DNA of 64,000 nucleotides, from the NCBI RefSeq assembly GCF_017897595.1, contig NZ_JAGKIK010000009.1:1-64000 (forward strand), in the 5' to 3' direction. The translations under genes and the position numbers were made by a program. The notes below the pieces were generated by a model. The model ran no database searches and was not told the DNA's origin. It saw nothing but the letters and a program-made list of their open reading frames with translations. Positions 25,988 to 34,232 of this stretch are shown in pieces (positions within the stretch are counted from its first letter, which is position 1; each line of letters opens with the position of its first letter). The stretch is from Aquimarina sp. U1-2 (lineage in GTDB: Bacteria > Bacteroidota > Bacteroidia > Flavobacteriales > Flavobacteriaceae).

Positions 25988-27118
25988 ATGAAAAAGAAAA
26001 AAATGAATCGTAAAAGAGGTTTCGTCTTCAAACCTTTTGAAGCCAAAGAGCAATCCCCATTCGAGAAGCTTTTTGATATTTTTCAGGAAATTATTACACA
26101 TACTTCTGGTGATTTGGATGAAGCTCTGGATTGGATGAAAGAATTAGATAAAGAGTATCAACTAACTGACGAGAACTATACTCTGGACGACTTTGTAGAG
26201 GATTTAAAAAGGAAAGGATTTATTAGAGAGGAAATCAAACCAAACGGCAAAGGTGGAATGTCAATAACTGCCAAAACCGAACAGGCTATTCGTAAAAGAG
26301 CCCTGGATCAAATTTTCGGGAAATTAAAACGAAGTGGATCGGGAAACCATCGAACTAATTATATCGGTAGAGGTGATGAACATGCAGGAGAGTTCAGAAA
26401 TTATAACTATGGGGATTCACTAGAACGTATCTCAATCACAGAAAGCTTAAAAAATGCACAAATTAATCACGGTATTGGCGACCTTCATTTAACCGAAGAT
26501 GATTTGGTGGTAGAAGAAACGCAGTACAAAGCCCAAATGAGTACCGTTTTAATGATTGATATAAGTCATAGTATGATTTTGTATGGAGAAGATCGTATTA
26601 CTCCGGCCAAAAAAGTAGCCATGGCATTAGCAGAACTTATTACTACTAGATATCCAAAAGACACACTCGATATTTTAGTTTTTGGTAATGATGCATGGCC
26701 CATCGCTATAAAAGATTTACCCTATTTGCAAGTGGGGCCCTATCATACCAATACCGTTGCTGGATTACAATTAGCGATGGATATGTTGCGTAGAAAGCGA
26801 AATACCAATAAACAAATTTTTATGATCACCGATGGTAAACCCAGTTGCCTAAGAATGCCAGATGGGCAGTATTATAAAAATAGCAATGGTTTAGACAAGC
26901 ACATTGTTAATAAATGTTATATGATGGCGCAACAAGCAAGAAAGTTACATATTCCTATTACTACATTTATGATTGCTCAGGATCCTTACTTAATGCAATT
27001 TGTAAAAGAATTTACCTATGCCAATCAAGGAAAAGCATTTTATACCGGACTAAAAGGACTCGGGGAAATGATTTTTGAAGATTATGAAACCAATAGAAAG
27101 AAAAAAATACGAGGATAA
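25988..27118 (+). CDS. VWA-domain protein partnered with an AAA ATPase
   Basis: A 376-residue cytoplasmic protein. The N-terminal ~170 residues are helical and charged. A von Willebrand A domain follows with the MIDAS residues DISHS (Asp191, Ser193, Ser195), a threonine in HTNT and a downstream ITDGK. The next gene, 112 bp on, encodes an AAA+ ATPase of the magnesium-chelatase/MoxR type. Such ATPase-VWA pairs form metal-chelatase-like remodelling complexes with the VWA protein as adaptor. The client here is unknown. A foldback element lies directly upstream. Confidence 0.85.
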   Translation: MKKKKMNRKRGFVFKPFEAKEQSPFEKLFDIFQEIITHTSGDLDEALDWMKELDKEYQLTDENYTLDDFVEDLKRKGFIREEIKPNGKGGMSITAKTEQAIRKRALDQIFGKLKRSGSGNHRTNYIGRGDEHAGEFRNYNYGDSLERISITESLKNAQINHGIGDLHLTEDDLVVEETQYKAQMSTVLMIDISHSMILYGEDRITPAKKVAMALAELITTRYPKDTLDILVFGNDAWPIAIKDLPYLQVGPYHTNTVAGLQLAMDMLRRKRNTNKQIFMITDGKPSCLRMPDGQYYKNSNGLDKHIVNKCYMMAQQARKLHIPITTFMIAQDPYLMQFVKEFTYANQGKAFYTGLKGLGEMIFEDYETNRKKKIRG

Positions 27119-27230
27119 TTGTAAAGAATTCATTGTTTTTAAGAAGAAGAACATATGAAGTGAGTATAAACCACCTAAGAACAGACAGATTTTAATTTCT
27201 TTATGTTGAATACACTAAAAAAATAAGCAG

Positions 27231-28694
27231 ATGAACATTGAAGCTATAAAGACTTTTGGCGATTTAAAAAAATCTGGATATCAAAGTAAGTCTATTAAAG
27301 ACGAACTACGGGATAATTTAAGAAACCGAATTACCGCCAAAGAAGATACGTTTACCGGGATACATGGATATGAAAACACTGTGATTCCTGAACTGGAAAG
27401 AGCAATTTTATCAAGACACAATATCAATTTACTCGGTTTACGAGGTCAGGCCAAAACACGTTTGGCAAGGCAAATGGTTCAGCTTTTGGATGAATGGATA
27501 CCAGTAGTTAAAGGATCAGAAATTAATGATGACCCTTTTCATCCTATTTCCAGATATGCGTCCGATATATTACAAGAGAAAGCAGATGATACACCCATAA
27601 GCTGGATACACAGATCAGAACGTTTTGCTGAAAAATTAGCAACACCCGATGTTACTGTTGCAGATATTATCGGAGATGTTGACCCGATCAAAGCAGCAAA
27701 TTTAAAGTTAAGCTATGCCGACGATAGGGTGATTCATTTCGGAATGATTCCAAGAGCAAACAGAAGTATTTTTGTAATCAACGAACTCCCAGATTTACAG
27801 TCACGAATACAAGTTGCGCTTTTCAATATATTGCAAGAGGGAGATATTCAAATACGTGGTTTTAAATTAAGATTACCTCTGGATATTCAATTTGTTTTTA
27901 CTGCCAATCCAGAAGATTATACCAATCGAGGGAGCATAGTTACACCATTAAAGGATAGAATCGGATCCCAAATTCTAACGCATTATCCAGAAACTGTTGA
28001 GATTGCTAAAATAATCACACAACAAGAAGCAAAATTAGATGCACGACAACAGGACCTGGTTTATGTGCCTGAAATTGCTAAAACGTTACTCGAACAAATT
28101 GGTTTTGAGGCTAGAGATAGTGAGTTTATTGATCATAAAAGCGGTATAAGTGCAAGAATGAGTATTACGGCTTATGAAAATTTATTAAGTACCGCAGAGC
28201 ATCGGGCTTTGCGATCAAACGACGAAAAAACCACCTTGCGCTTAAGTGACTTTGTAGGTGTGATCCCTGCGATAACAGGAAAAGTAGAATTAGTTTACGA
28301 AGGCGAACAAGAGGGAGCATCTTCGGTGGCTAATTCTCTAATTTCTGAAGCTATCAAAACGTTGTTTCCCGATTATTTTCCTGCTATAGAGAAATTAGAA
28401 AAAGAAGATTATGAAAGTCCGTATCAGGATCTGATCAATTGGTTTTTTGAAGAGAGCGGGTTCGAACTACTTGATGATGTATCAGACAAAAACTATATAT
28501 CACAATTAGATGCCATTGCGCCTCTGGATGATTTAATAAAGAAATATCAACCTGATCTGGATAAAACCGATAACTATTTTATGAAAGAATTTGTATTGTG
28601 GGGGCTAGTCGAATATAAAAAATTGAGTAAACATAGACTTTCTGAAGGTTTTCAGTTTAATGATCTCTACGGAAGTTATATTAGTGGGCTTTAA
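27231..28694 (+). CDS. AAA+ ATPase of the magnesium chelatase/MoxR type
   Basis: A 487-residue protein. Its Walker A is GLRGQAKT (69-76), with Lys75 kept but Ala in place of the usual Gly. The Walker B region reads FVINELPDL, with Asn at the usual Asp position, followed by an ANPEDYTNRG segment (sensor region) and an arginine-rich lid. From memory these deviations are shared by close Bacteroidota homologues rather than being a local defect. It should power the VWA partner encoded upstream. The start is preceded by AATAAGCAG, as is the leader peptide at 14968. Confidence 0.85.
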   Translation: MNIEAIKTFGDLKKSGYQSKSIKDELRDNLRNRITAKEDTFTGIHGYENTVIPELERAILSRHNINLLGLRGQAKTRLARQMVQLLDEWIPVVKGSEINDDPFHPISRYASDILQEKADDTPISWIHRSERFAEKLATPDVTVADIIGDVDPIKAANLKLSYADDRVIHFGMIPRANRSIFVINELPDLQSRIQVALFNILQEGDIQIRGFKLRLPLDIQFVFTANPEDYTNRGSIVTPLKDRIGSQILTHYPETVEIAKIITQQEAKLDARQQDLVYVPEIAKTLLEQIGFEARDSEFIDHKSGISARMSITAYENLLSTAEHRALRSNDEKTTLRLSDFVGVIPAITGKVELVYEGEQEGASSVANSLISEAIKTLFPDYFPAIEKLEKEDYESPYQDLINWFFEESGFELLDDVSDKNYISQLDAIAPLDDLIKKYQPDLDKTDNYFMKEFVLWGLVEYKKLSKHRLSEGFQFNDLYGSYISGL

Positions 28695-28702
28695 ATTATC
28701 AA

Positions 28703-29530
28703 TCACCACCATACTACAAATAGTCGAACATATTCATCTTCATTACGTTTTATCCAAAGTAATGATGATGTTTTTTGAAGATATTTTTGGCGTATATCAT
28801 CAACTATTTCATCGTAGCACAACCAAGTTTTATTATATTTCGGATGCATGACCCATTCTTTTTTAAAAGGAATGTAAAATAATAAGGAACCAAAACGCTC
28901 TTTGCTTACTTCTTCCATTCGTATCCAGTATCCGACAATACAATCTTGGTAATGTACTTGTAAACGTTCTTTTTGATATGAAAACGGAATAAATAAATTG
29001 ACTAAATAGCAAATTTGCTGTTCAATTTCGCCAGGTCTTAAATCATAATCTTTTAGTGCGATTTTGGTTTGCTCGTGATACAGCAATGGAAATTGTTTAT
29101 GCGTAAGCTTTTCTAATTTTTGAGGTAATGAATCCTTACGGTTTGGTCCTATCCAACGTTGAATCTCCTGTTTCACTTCGGGGTCATAAAGATAGAATTT
29201 ATACACCAGTTCTACATGTATTGTTTTTTTTGAATAGGTATCCAGCATGATAAAATCAAGTTCGCCTACGGTAATTTTATCATCAAAAATTTGAACACCC
29301 TTAGCAATGAGTTGATATCGATTTGTATGAAGAATACAATACTCAAAAAATTGTTCAACAAACTTTCCTAATACCTCATTTTTTTTGTAATCAATAGTAA
29401 TCTTTTTGATAGTTGAGAACGAAAGTGTTGATAATTCTTTAAAATCAAAAGGTTTAACAGGTAATAATGATTGTATATTTTGTAAGGTGTTGCTTTGTAA
29501 GAAACCTAAAAACTGATGCGGCATTGACAT
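28703..29530 (-). CDS. DUF1853 family protein
   Basis: A 275-residue cytoplasmic protein matching DUF1853: GELDFI (Asp92), HVELVYKFYL (Glu107, Lys111) and WIGPNRKDSLPQKLEKL. The D...E-x3-K arrangement is compatible with a PD-(D/E)XK nuclease-like fold, though activity is unproven. Its ATG (29530) directly follows the TAA of the upstream hybrid kinase with no spacer, so translation is probably coupled. A second in-frame ATG two codons on is an alternative start. It converges on the AAA ATPase gene with 8 bp between stops. Confidence 0.8.
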   Translation of the reverse strand: MSMPHQFLGFLQSNTLQNIQSLLPVKPFDFKELSTLSFSTIKKITIDYKKNEVLGKFVEQFFEYCILHTNRYQLIAKGVQIFDDKITVGELDFIMLDTYSKKTIHVELVYKFYLYDPEVKQEIQRWIGPNRKDSLPQKLEKLTHKQFPLLYHEQTKIALKDYDLRPGEIEQQICYLVNLFIPFSYQKERLQVHYQDCIVGYWIRMEEVSKERFGSLLFYIPFKKEWVMHPKYNKTWLCYDEIVDDIRQKYLQKTSSLLWIKRNEDEYVRLFVVWW

Positions 29531-31621
29531 TTAAATAGTTTTCGATTTTTTAAATTTAGCGCTAGTCGTGTATTTTTGAAGGATGGGTTTTAAAAGTCGC
29601 TTGTCAATAGGTTTTGCGATAAGATCATCGCAACCCGAAGCCAATGCTTTTCGAATATCCTCTTCGGTCGAATATGCTGTTTGCGCCACTACCGGTAATC
29701 CTGGTCTTATTTTTTTGATTTTTTTGGTGGCAGCATATCCATCCATAATGGGCATTCTTATATCCATTAATACAAGGTCAATATTTGGATTGTTTTTACA
29801 TAATTCTACCGCTTTTTTTCCGTTTTCTGCACGATAAATTACAAATTTGTATCCCTTCATCTTAAGTAATATAGTTTTGAGATAGATAAAATTAGTATTT
29901 CCATCTTCAGCAATTAGAATAACCTGTTTTAAATCGTTGTTAATTGCTTCAGAAGTTATACTATTCGTAGGATCTGCGTAAATTTGAGCATGGATAACCG
30001 GATGATATGGGATACATAAAGTAAAGGTAGAACCTATGTTTGGTCTGGAAATAAAAGATATTTTTCCGTTCAAATAGGCGGCATATTTTTGCGCTATAGA
30101 TAGTCCCAATCCTAAGCCATCGTAACTCTTGGTTACTTCTTTTTCAGATTGCGAAAAGTCGTTAAATATAAGATCCTGATCTTCTTTTTTTATACCAATA
30201 CCACTATCTTTAATCATAACCATAAGAAAATCATCTTTGATTTTTGTTGTAATTTCTACAAGGCCTTTATGGGTAAATTTTATAGCATTATCAATTAGTC
30301 GTTGTAAGATTTTATAAATCTTCGCACGGTCTGCAAAGATGAACCCATGTTGTGAGGGGATCGTATTTCGTATACGAAAAACAATATCTTTCTCGAGGGC
30401 CTTATCTTTATACAAATCGTTTAATTGCTGTAAAAGTTCATTAAAATTCACCTCTTCTTCTTGTACTATTATTTGATTGGTTTGTAACTGTGATATTTCA
30501 ATAATATCATCTATAATATTGATGAGCTGGTAACCACTGCTCGCAATAATCTTAGCATATTCTTCATAATCCTCTTTAGGGGTTTCTGGATCATTAATAA
30601 GTTCAGAGAAGCCAATAATACCATTCATTGGCGTTCGTACTTCATGAGAGATATTATGTATAAATGCTGTTTTTAATCGATTGCTTTCTTCAGCCTTATC
30701 TTTTGCAATCATCAACTCTTTGGTTTTTTGCTTTACTAAAAATTTGAGGTATCGATTTAGCAATAAAACGATAATCATCAAAGAGAGAATAACTGTAGAA
30801 AGTGCAACCCAAAACCTTGCTTGCTTATACAGTGGGACGAATGTATGATACAACCAATTATCGATAATAGTTTGTTTCTCTTTATCCAAAATACTGCCAG
30901 TTGCTTTATCAATAATTTGGTTAAGCATTTTTTGATTTTTTTGAACCGCAACACTGGGGGTATAGGTATACTTTGTTTTGGCAGTAATACTCAAATTTTC
31001 CAAATTTTCAGACTTTATTAAATAGTTGGCAACTGCTTTTGGACCAATGTACGCAAAGTGTTCTCCTGTACTTACTTTGTGAAGACAAGTAATATCATCT
31101 AATGCTGTAGTGATATTAATCCTTTTTTCTTTTTCTTTTAATATTTCATAAATACCATAATCTTTGGGAACCACTACACTTTTGTTTTGTAGATCTGTTA
31201 GGCGTACTACGATATTATCTTTTTTGGTAACAATGACATAGTCTGACGTAAACAATTTTGAATAAAAATTGAGATAGTTTTTTCTATTCGATGTTTCTTG
31301 GATCTCGAGAATAAGATCTATTTTATTACTTCGTGCATCATTTAGAAGTTCTTCCCAATTCGCATATCTCTTTTTTATAAAATTAAGGCCTGTTTTTTGC
31401 TCTAAAAGATCGAGATAGTCGATTAAAACACCATCAACTTTTTGATTATCATCAACGAATTGATAGGGTTTATAGTAAGGAAATAGGGCTACAGTGACTT
31501 TATTTTTGTTTTTGCTTACCCATGCTGCTTCAGTATCTGATAATATGGTAGCGTTCGAACATGAATAATATGTGTTCACAACCCCTATAATTAGCAAATG
31601 ATATAACAATTTTTTCGACAT
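29531..31621 (-). CDS. Hybrid histidine kinase with solute-binding sensor domain
   Basis: The start at 31621 (MSKKLLYHLLIIGVV, a signal anchor) is preferred to the ATG 54 bp upstream, giving 696 residues. Residues ~30-255 form an SBP_bac_3 (HisJ/ArtJ-like) periplasmic ligand-binding domain, as in BvgS-type sensors. A membrane helix (~265-288) follows, then HisKA with His326 (NISHEVRTPMNG), a HATPase (NAIKFTH, DSGIGI, GLGLGLSI) and a C-terminal receiver with Asp620 (LVLMDIRMP). No HPt or output domain is present. It likely senses an amino acid or related small molecule. The downstream gene (DUF1853) starts at the base after its stop, forming a two-gene operon. Confidence 0.9.
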   Translation of the reverse strand: MSKKLLYHLLIIGVVNTYYSCSNATILSDTEAAWVSKNKNKVTVALFPYYKPYQFVDDNQKVDGVLIDYLDLLEQKTGLNFIKKRYANWEELLNDARSNKIDLILEIQETSNRKNYLNFYSKLFTSDYVIVTKKDNIVVRLTDLQNKSVVVPKDYGIYEILKEKEKRINITTALDDITCLHKVSTGEHFAYIGPKAVANYLIKSENLENLSITAKTKYTYTPSVAVQKNQKMLNQIIDKATGSILDKEKQTIIDNWLYHTFVPLYKQARFWVALSTVILSLMIIVLLLNRYLKFLVKQKTKELMIAKDKAEESNRLKTAFIHNISHEVRTPMNGIIGFSELINDPETPKEDYEEYAKIIASSGYQLINIIDDIIEISQLQTNQIIVQEEEVNFNELLQQLNDLYKDKALEKDIVFRIRNTIPSQHGFIFADRAKIYKILQRLIDNAIKFTHKGLVEITTKIKDDFLMVMIKDSGIGIKKEDQDLIFNDFSQSEKEVTKSYDGLGLGLSIAQKYAAYLNGKISFISRPNIGSTFTLCIPYHPVIHAQIYADPTNSITSEAINNDLKQVILIAEDGNTNFIYLKTILLKMKGYKFVIYRAENGKKAVELCKNNPNIDLVLMDIRMPIMDGYAATKKIKKIRPGLPVVAQTAYSTEEDIRKALASGCDDLIAKPIDKRLLKPILQKYTTSAKFKKSKTI

Positions 31622-31733
31622 AGTTCTAATACAATAAATCGGGTTCAATAATCGACTTCTAAGCCGAACCAGCATTGAAAAGTTAGCTCGTAGCTTAATT
31701 CGAAATTAAAATTGTATTCCATTTGTTGTCTTA

Positions 31734-31898
31734 TACCAAATCTACCATAAAATAGCACAAATCTCCTTGTTCATTTTACCTCTTACTTCATTGAAAAATA
31801 ATTCCGTAGCTATGGCTATGCAATAATTTTATGGCTTCGAAGGAGAGAAAAGTAGCTTCGCATCTTTTATGCTATTTTATTTTATAGCAGATTTGGTA
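31734..31898 (-). repeat. Foldback repeat family A, copy 2 (MITE-like)
   Basis: Inverted relative to the copy at 4062-4222 and very similar to it along its whole length, with the same TACCAAATCT / AGATTTGGTA ends. Confidence 0.8.
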
Positions 31899-31921
31899 TT
31901 AGAAATTTACCCTTTCCTAAT

Positions 31922-32135
31922 TTTAAACCCGGTTTATGCATTAGAATTTCGTTATGAGGGTTGAAAATGCTATAAAAACCAAATGTTTGCTAGGTTTCAG
32001 CATAGCACCGCTATTGTGAAACCTAAAAATACAACGTAGTGCTTGGTTTTGCAGCAGTTTCAAGCCGTAGTACCTGCCCGCCTTTTTCTAATAAAATGGC
32101 AGGCGGGGATTTTCTAGTGCGTAAAGCAGGTTAAA
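31922..32135 (+). repeat. Dispersed repeat family B, full copy
   Basis: Ends are imperfect inverted repeats: TTTAAACCCGGTTTATGCAT... at the left and ...AGTGCGTAAAGCAGGTTAAA at the right. It contains the CTGCCCGCC/GGCAGGCGGGG hairpin. Related copies lie at 33738-33966 and (partial) 23521-23600. No ORF. Confidence 0.7.
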
Positions 32136-32286
32136 TTCCTCTATTAAAGATACTATAATAGTAACACTTTTAAAAATGCAATGTTTAAAATTATTGAATT
32201 CTATAGTAAAAAAATTGATATCACATGTGATAGGCTGTGGTGTGATACTTTTAACTTGCTAAATTTACTTCGAATATCTTAGTTTA

Positions 32287-32392
32287 CTGGTGCCGCCAAA
32301 GAGTATAATACCTCCCCGGAGGTTTGCCTCGAAATTTAAAAATTGTTTTCAACGGATACTTCATGGGCTTGTCCCGAAGTAGTTTAGTTTTA
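32287..32392. repeat. Dispersed repeat family D, copy 2
   Basis: GTGCCGCCAAAGAGTATAAT...CCTCGAAATTTAAAAATTG...GTAGTTTA aligns with 15692-15787. It ends where the DUF2490 gene ends (stop at 32394). Confidence 0.6.
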
Positions 32393-32393
32393 T

Positions 32394-33068
32394 TTACAAG
32401 GTGTAATACCAATTTATACTAAGCCAAAGATCGTTTTCTTGTCCAGAAGATAATAAATTGTCTAAACGATAATCCAGCCCAAGTTCTACTTTATTTTTTT
32501 TATTAATTTCATATCCTATAAACGGTAAAATTCGGGTTTCAAAAGTGGTTTCTGAATTTTGGAATTTCATAAGATATTCGTTGCTTATTTTAAAATATAA
32601 TTCTTTTGGATCTACCTTATTTCCTGAAAGAGGTCTTTCTAAAGCAATTCGATACCGCAGTCTAAACTCTGGTGATTCAGATCGACCAAATGTTTGATCA
32701 GTAACAAATCGATGTCCTAGTCGAATCCTATCATAATTTTGAACCAGGGTAAACTGTTGAATCGCTCTATGAAAAATGTAATCACCCTCAAATCGTAAAA
32801 GATATCCCCCGTTTATTGCTCCATAAGCTCCAATCTTTAGCGAAAGTAGGGACGATATATCGGTAAGTACATATTCATATTTTAACGTTTCTTCCCTTGT
32901 GTCATCAATAAAAAGCTGTCTTGTCTCTAAACCGTTAACCCATTTTAATTTTTCTGATACTTTGGTTGAAATACGAACTCTTGGCAAAATACCTGAAGAA
33001 AAAGAAGTTTGTGCAATGACATATTTGGTGGTCATAAGCAGTAAAAACATGGCTAAAGTTTTTTTCAT
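32394..33068 (-). CDS. DUF2490 family outer-envelope protein
   Basis: A 224-residue protein with a signal peptide (MKKTLAMFLLLMTTKYVIAQ) and amphipathic beta strands typical of DUF2490, including RIRLGHRFVTDQTF and FRLRYRIALERPLSG motifs and an aromatic C-terminus (LSINWYYTL). Probably an outer-membrane beta-barrel; no biochemical role is established. The gene starts 19 bp after the PepSY-like gene and forms an operon with it. This pairing is seen in other Bacteroidota as far as I recall and suggests an envelope function. Confidence 0.8.
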   Translation of the reverse strand: MKKTLAMFLLLMTTKYVIAQTSFSSGILPRVRISTKVSEKLKWVNGLETRQLFIDDTREETLKYEYVLTDISSLLSLKIGAYGAINGGYLLRFEGDYIFHRAIQQFTLVQNYDRIRLGHRFVTDQTFGRSESPEFRLRYRIALERPLSGNKVDPKELYFKISNEYLMKFQNSETTFETRILPFIGYEINKKNKVELGLDYRLDNLLSSGQENDLWLSINWYYTL

Positions 33069-33087
33069 AGGATATGCACTCTTCTTT

Positions 33088-33702
33088 TTAAAACTCTAGA
33101 TTATCAGTAGGACGTTGCTTAATTTCAAGAAATTTTTCTACTGTTCCAATACTGTCCAGTAGCATCTCATACATTTTAAAAGCGTTGTCTTTTTTAGCTT
33201 TTAGAACCAGTTCATAGCGTTGGTAAGACAACTTATTTTTTTCTTGTTTTTTGATAGATTGTAGCAAATCTTCAGGATTTCCTTTCCACTGAATCTGTGT
33301 TTTTATAATCTTGTACTTTTCAAAGAGACTGTCTAATGCAGAAGTAATGTGATTTTGTGTATGTTTTTTAAGTGATGTGAAGTGGACCTTACGTTCTACG
33401 TCAATAAGACGGCCCGCAGGATCAAATTCGATACTATGTTTGATTTTTGAATAACAAGTTTTCGCCTCATACGTACGGCCATCCTGACTTTCTTCTGCAT
33501 ACCATTTTACTTTTTTATCAGGGAAAGCTTGCCTAATAAATGCAGTTGCTCCCACAGGTACATGCTCTGCTTTTGTGCGATGCTCTTTCTCAAACTTAGT
33601 TTGCGCAGTCATTGTTATTATACTTAAAAGATTGCATATCAAAATGATGGTTTTGATATGTAGTAGCGAAGCTATAGTATACCTTTTTATTTTTAGTTGC
33701 AT
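33088..33702 (-). CDS. PepSY-like secreted protein
   Basis: The ATG at 33702 (MQLKIKRYTIASLLHIKTI..., a signal-anchor-like N-terminus) is preferred. An open frame extends upstream to 33846, but those codons lie in repeat family B (33738-33966) and look spurious. The chosen protein is 204 residues. Residues ~45-110 (FIRQAFPDKKVKWYAEE...YEAKTCYSKIKHSIEFD) match PepSY-like/BLIP-like domains. The C-terminal part resembles a second degenerate copy. It is the first gene of a two-gene unit with the DUF2490 protein. Confidence 0.7.
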   Translation of the reverse strand: MQLKIKRYTIASLLHIKTIILICNLLSIITMTAQTKFEKEHRTKAEHVPVGATAFIRQAFPDKKVKWYAEESQDGRTYEAKTCYSKIKHSIEFDPAGRLIDVERKVHFTSLKKHTQNHITSALDSLFEKYKIIKTQIQWKGNPEDLLQSIKKQEKNKLSYQRYELVLKAKKDNAFKMYEMLLDSIGTVEKFLEIKQRPTDNLEF

Positions 33703-33737
33703 TGGTATGAGTTTATTATACATTAATTTTACAATAC

Positions 33738-33966
33738 TTAAACCCAGTTTATGTATTAAAATTTCGTTATGAGGTTTGAAAATGCCATGACAAAGCATTG
33801 CTTTGGGCGAGACGAAGCGTTGAAAGTCTTTTCTAAGTTTCAGCATAGCGGTTTACCTTGAACGGAGTCTAAGGGCTATGGTGACACTTAAAAATATAAC
33901 TTAATGCTTGGTTTTGCAGCATTTTCAAGCCATAATGGATTTTCTGATACACGAAAAGGATTAAAC
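33738..33966 (+). repeat. Dispersed repeat family B, diverged copy
   Basis: Starts TTAAACCCAGTTTATGTATT and ends GATACACGAAAAGGATTAAA, matching the ends of the 31922 copy, with a shared interior (TTTCGTTATGAGG, AGTTTCAGCATAGC, GCTTGGTTTTGCAGCA, TTCAAGCC). It has a roughly 50-bp extra segment in the middle and lacks the GC-rich hairpin. Confidence 0.65.
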
Positions 33967-34068
33967 GTATACGATTAAATATTTTCTGAAAAATAGGGAT
34001 TTATAGGGATATTAGTCTTAAAGTGATGTTAAGTAGAATAAAATTTATCGGAGCTTTGTCTTTGGAAT

Positions 34069-34104
34069 AGCTCATTTATGGTCAGATGCCAAATGAGCTT
34101 TTTT
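34069..34104 (+). terminator. Orphan intrinsic terminator
   Basis: AGCTCATTT pairs with AAATGAGCT over a 13-nt loop, followed by TTTTTG on the plus strand. No plus-strand gene precedes it in this region, so it may end a small RNA. An alternative pairing GAGCT (34051) with AGCTC (34069) would disrupt it. Confidence 0.5.
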
Positions 34105-34232
34105 GTTAGAGTGTTTACTATCGCATCATTTCGGCCATAACATAACGTCACTATAAAGGGTTCTTCCCACCGCCTGCTGGGTATTTAAGTTTCGACATTG
34201 ATCAAAAATAATAAAAGTAGTACGATCAAAAC

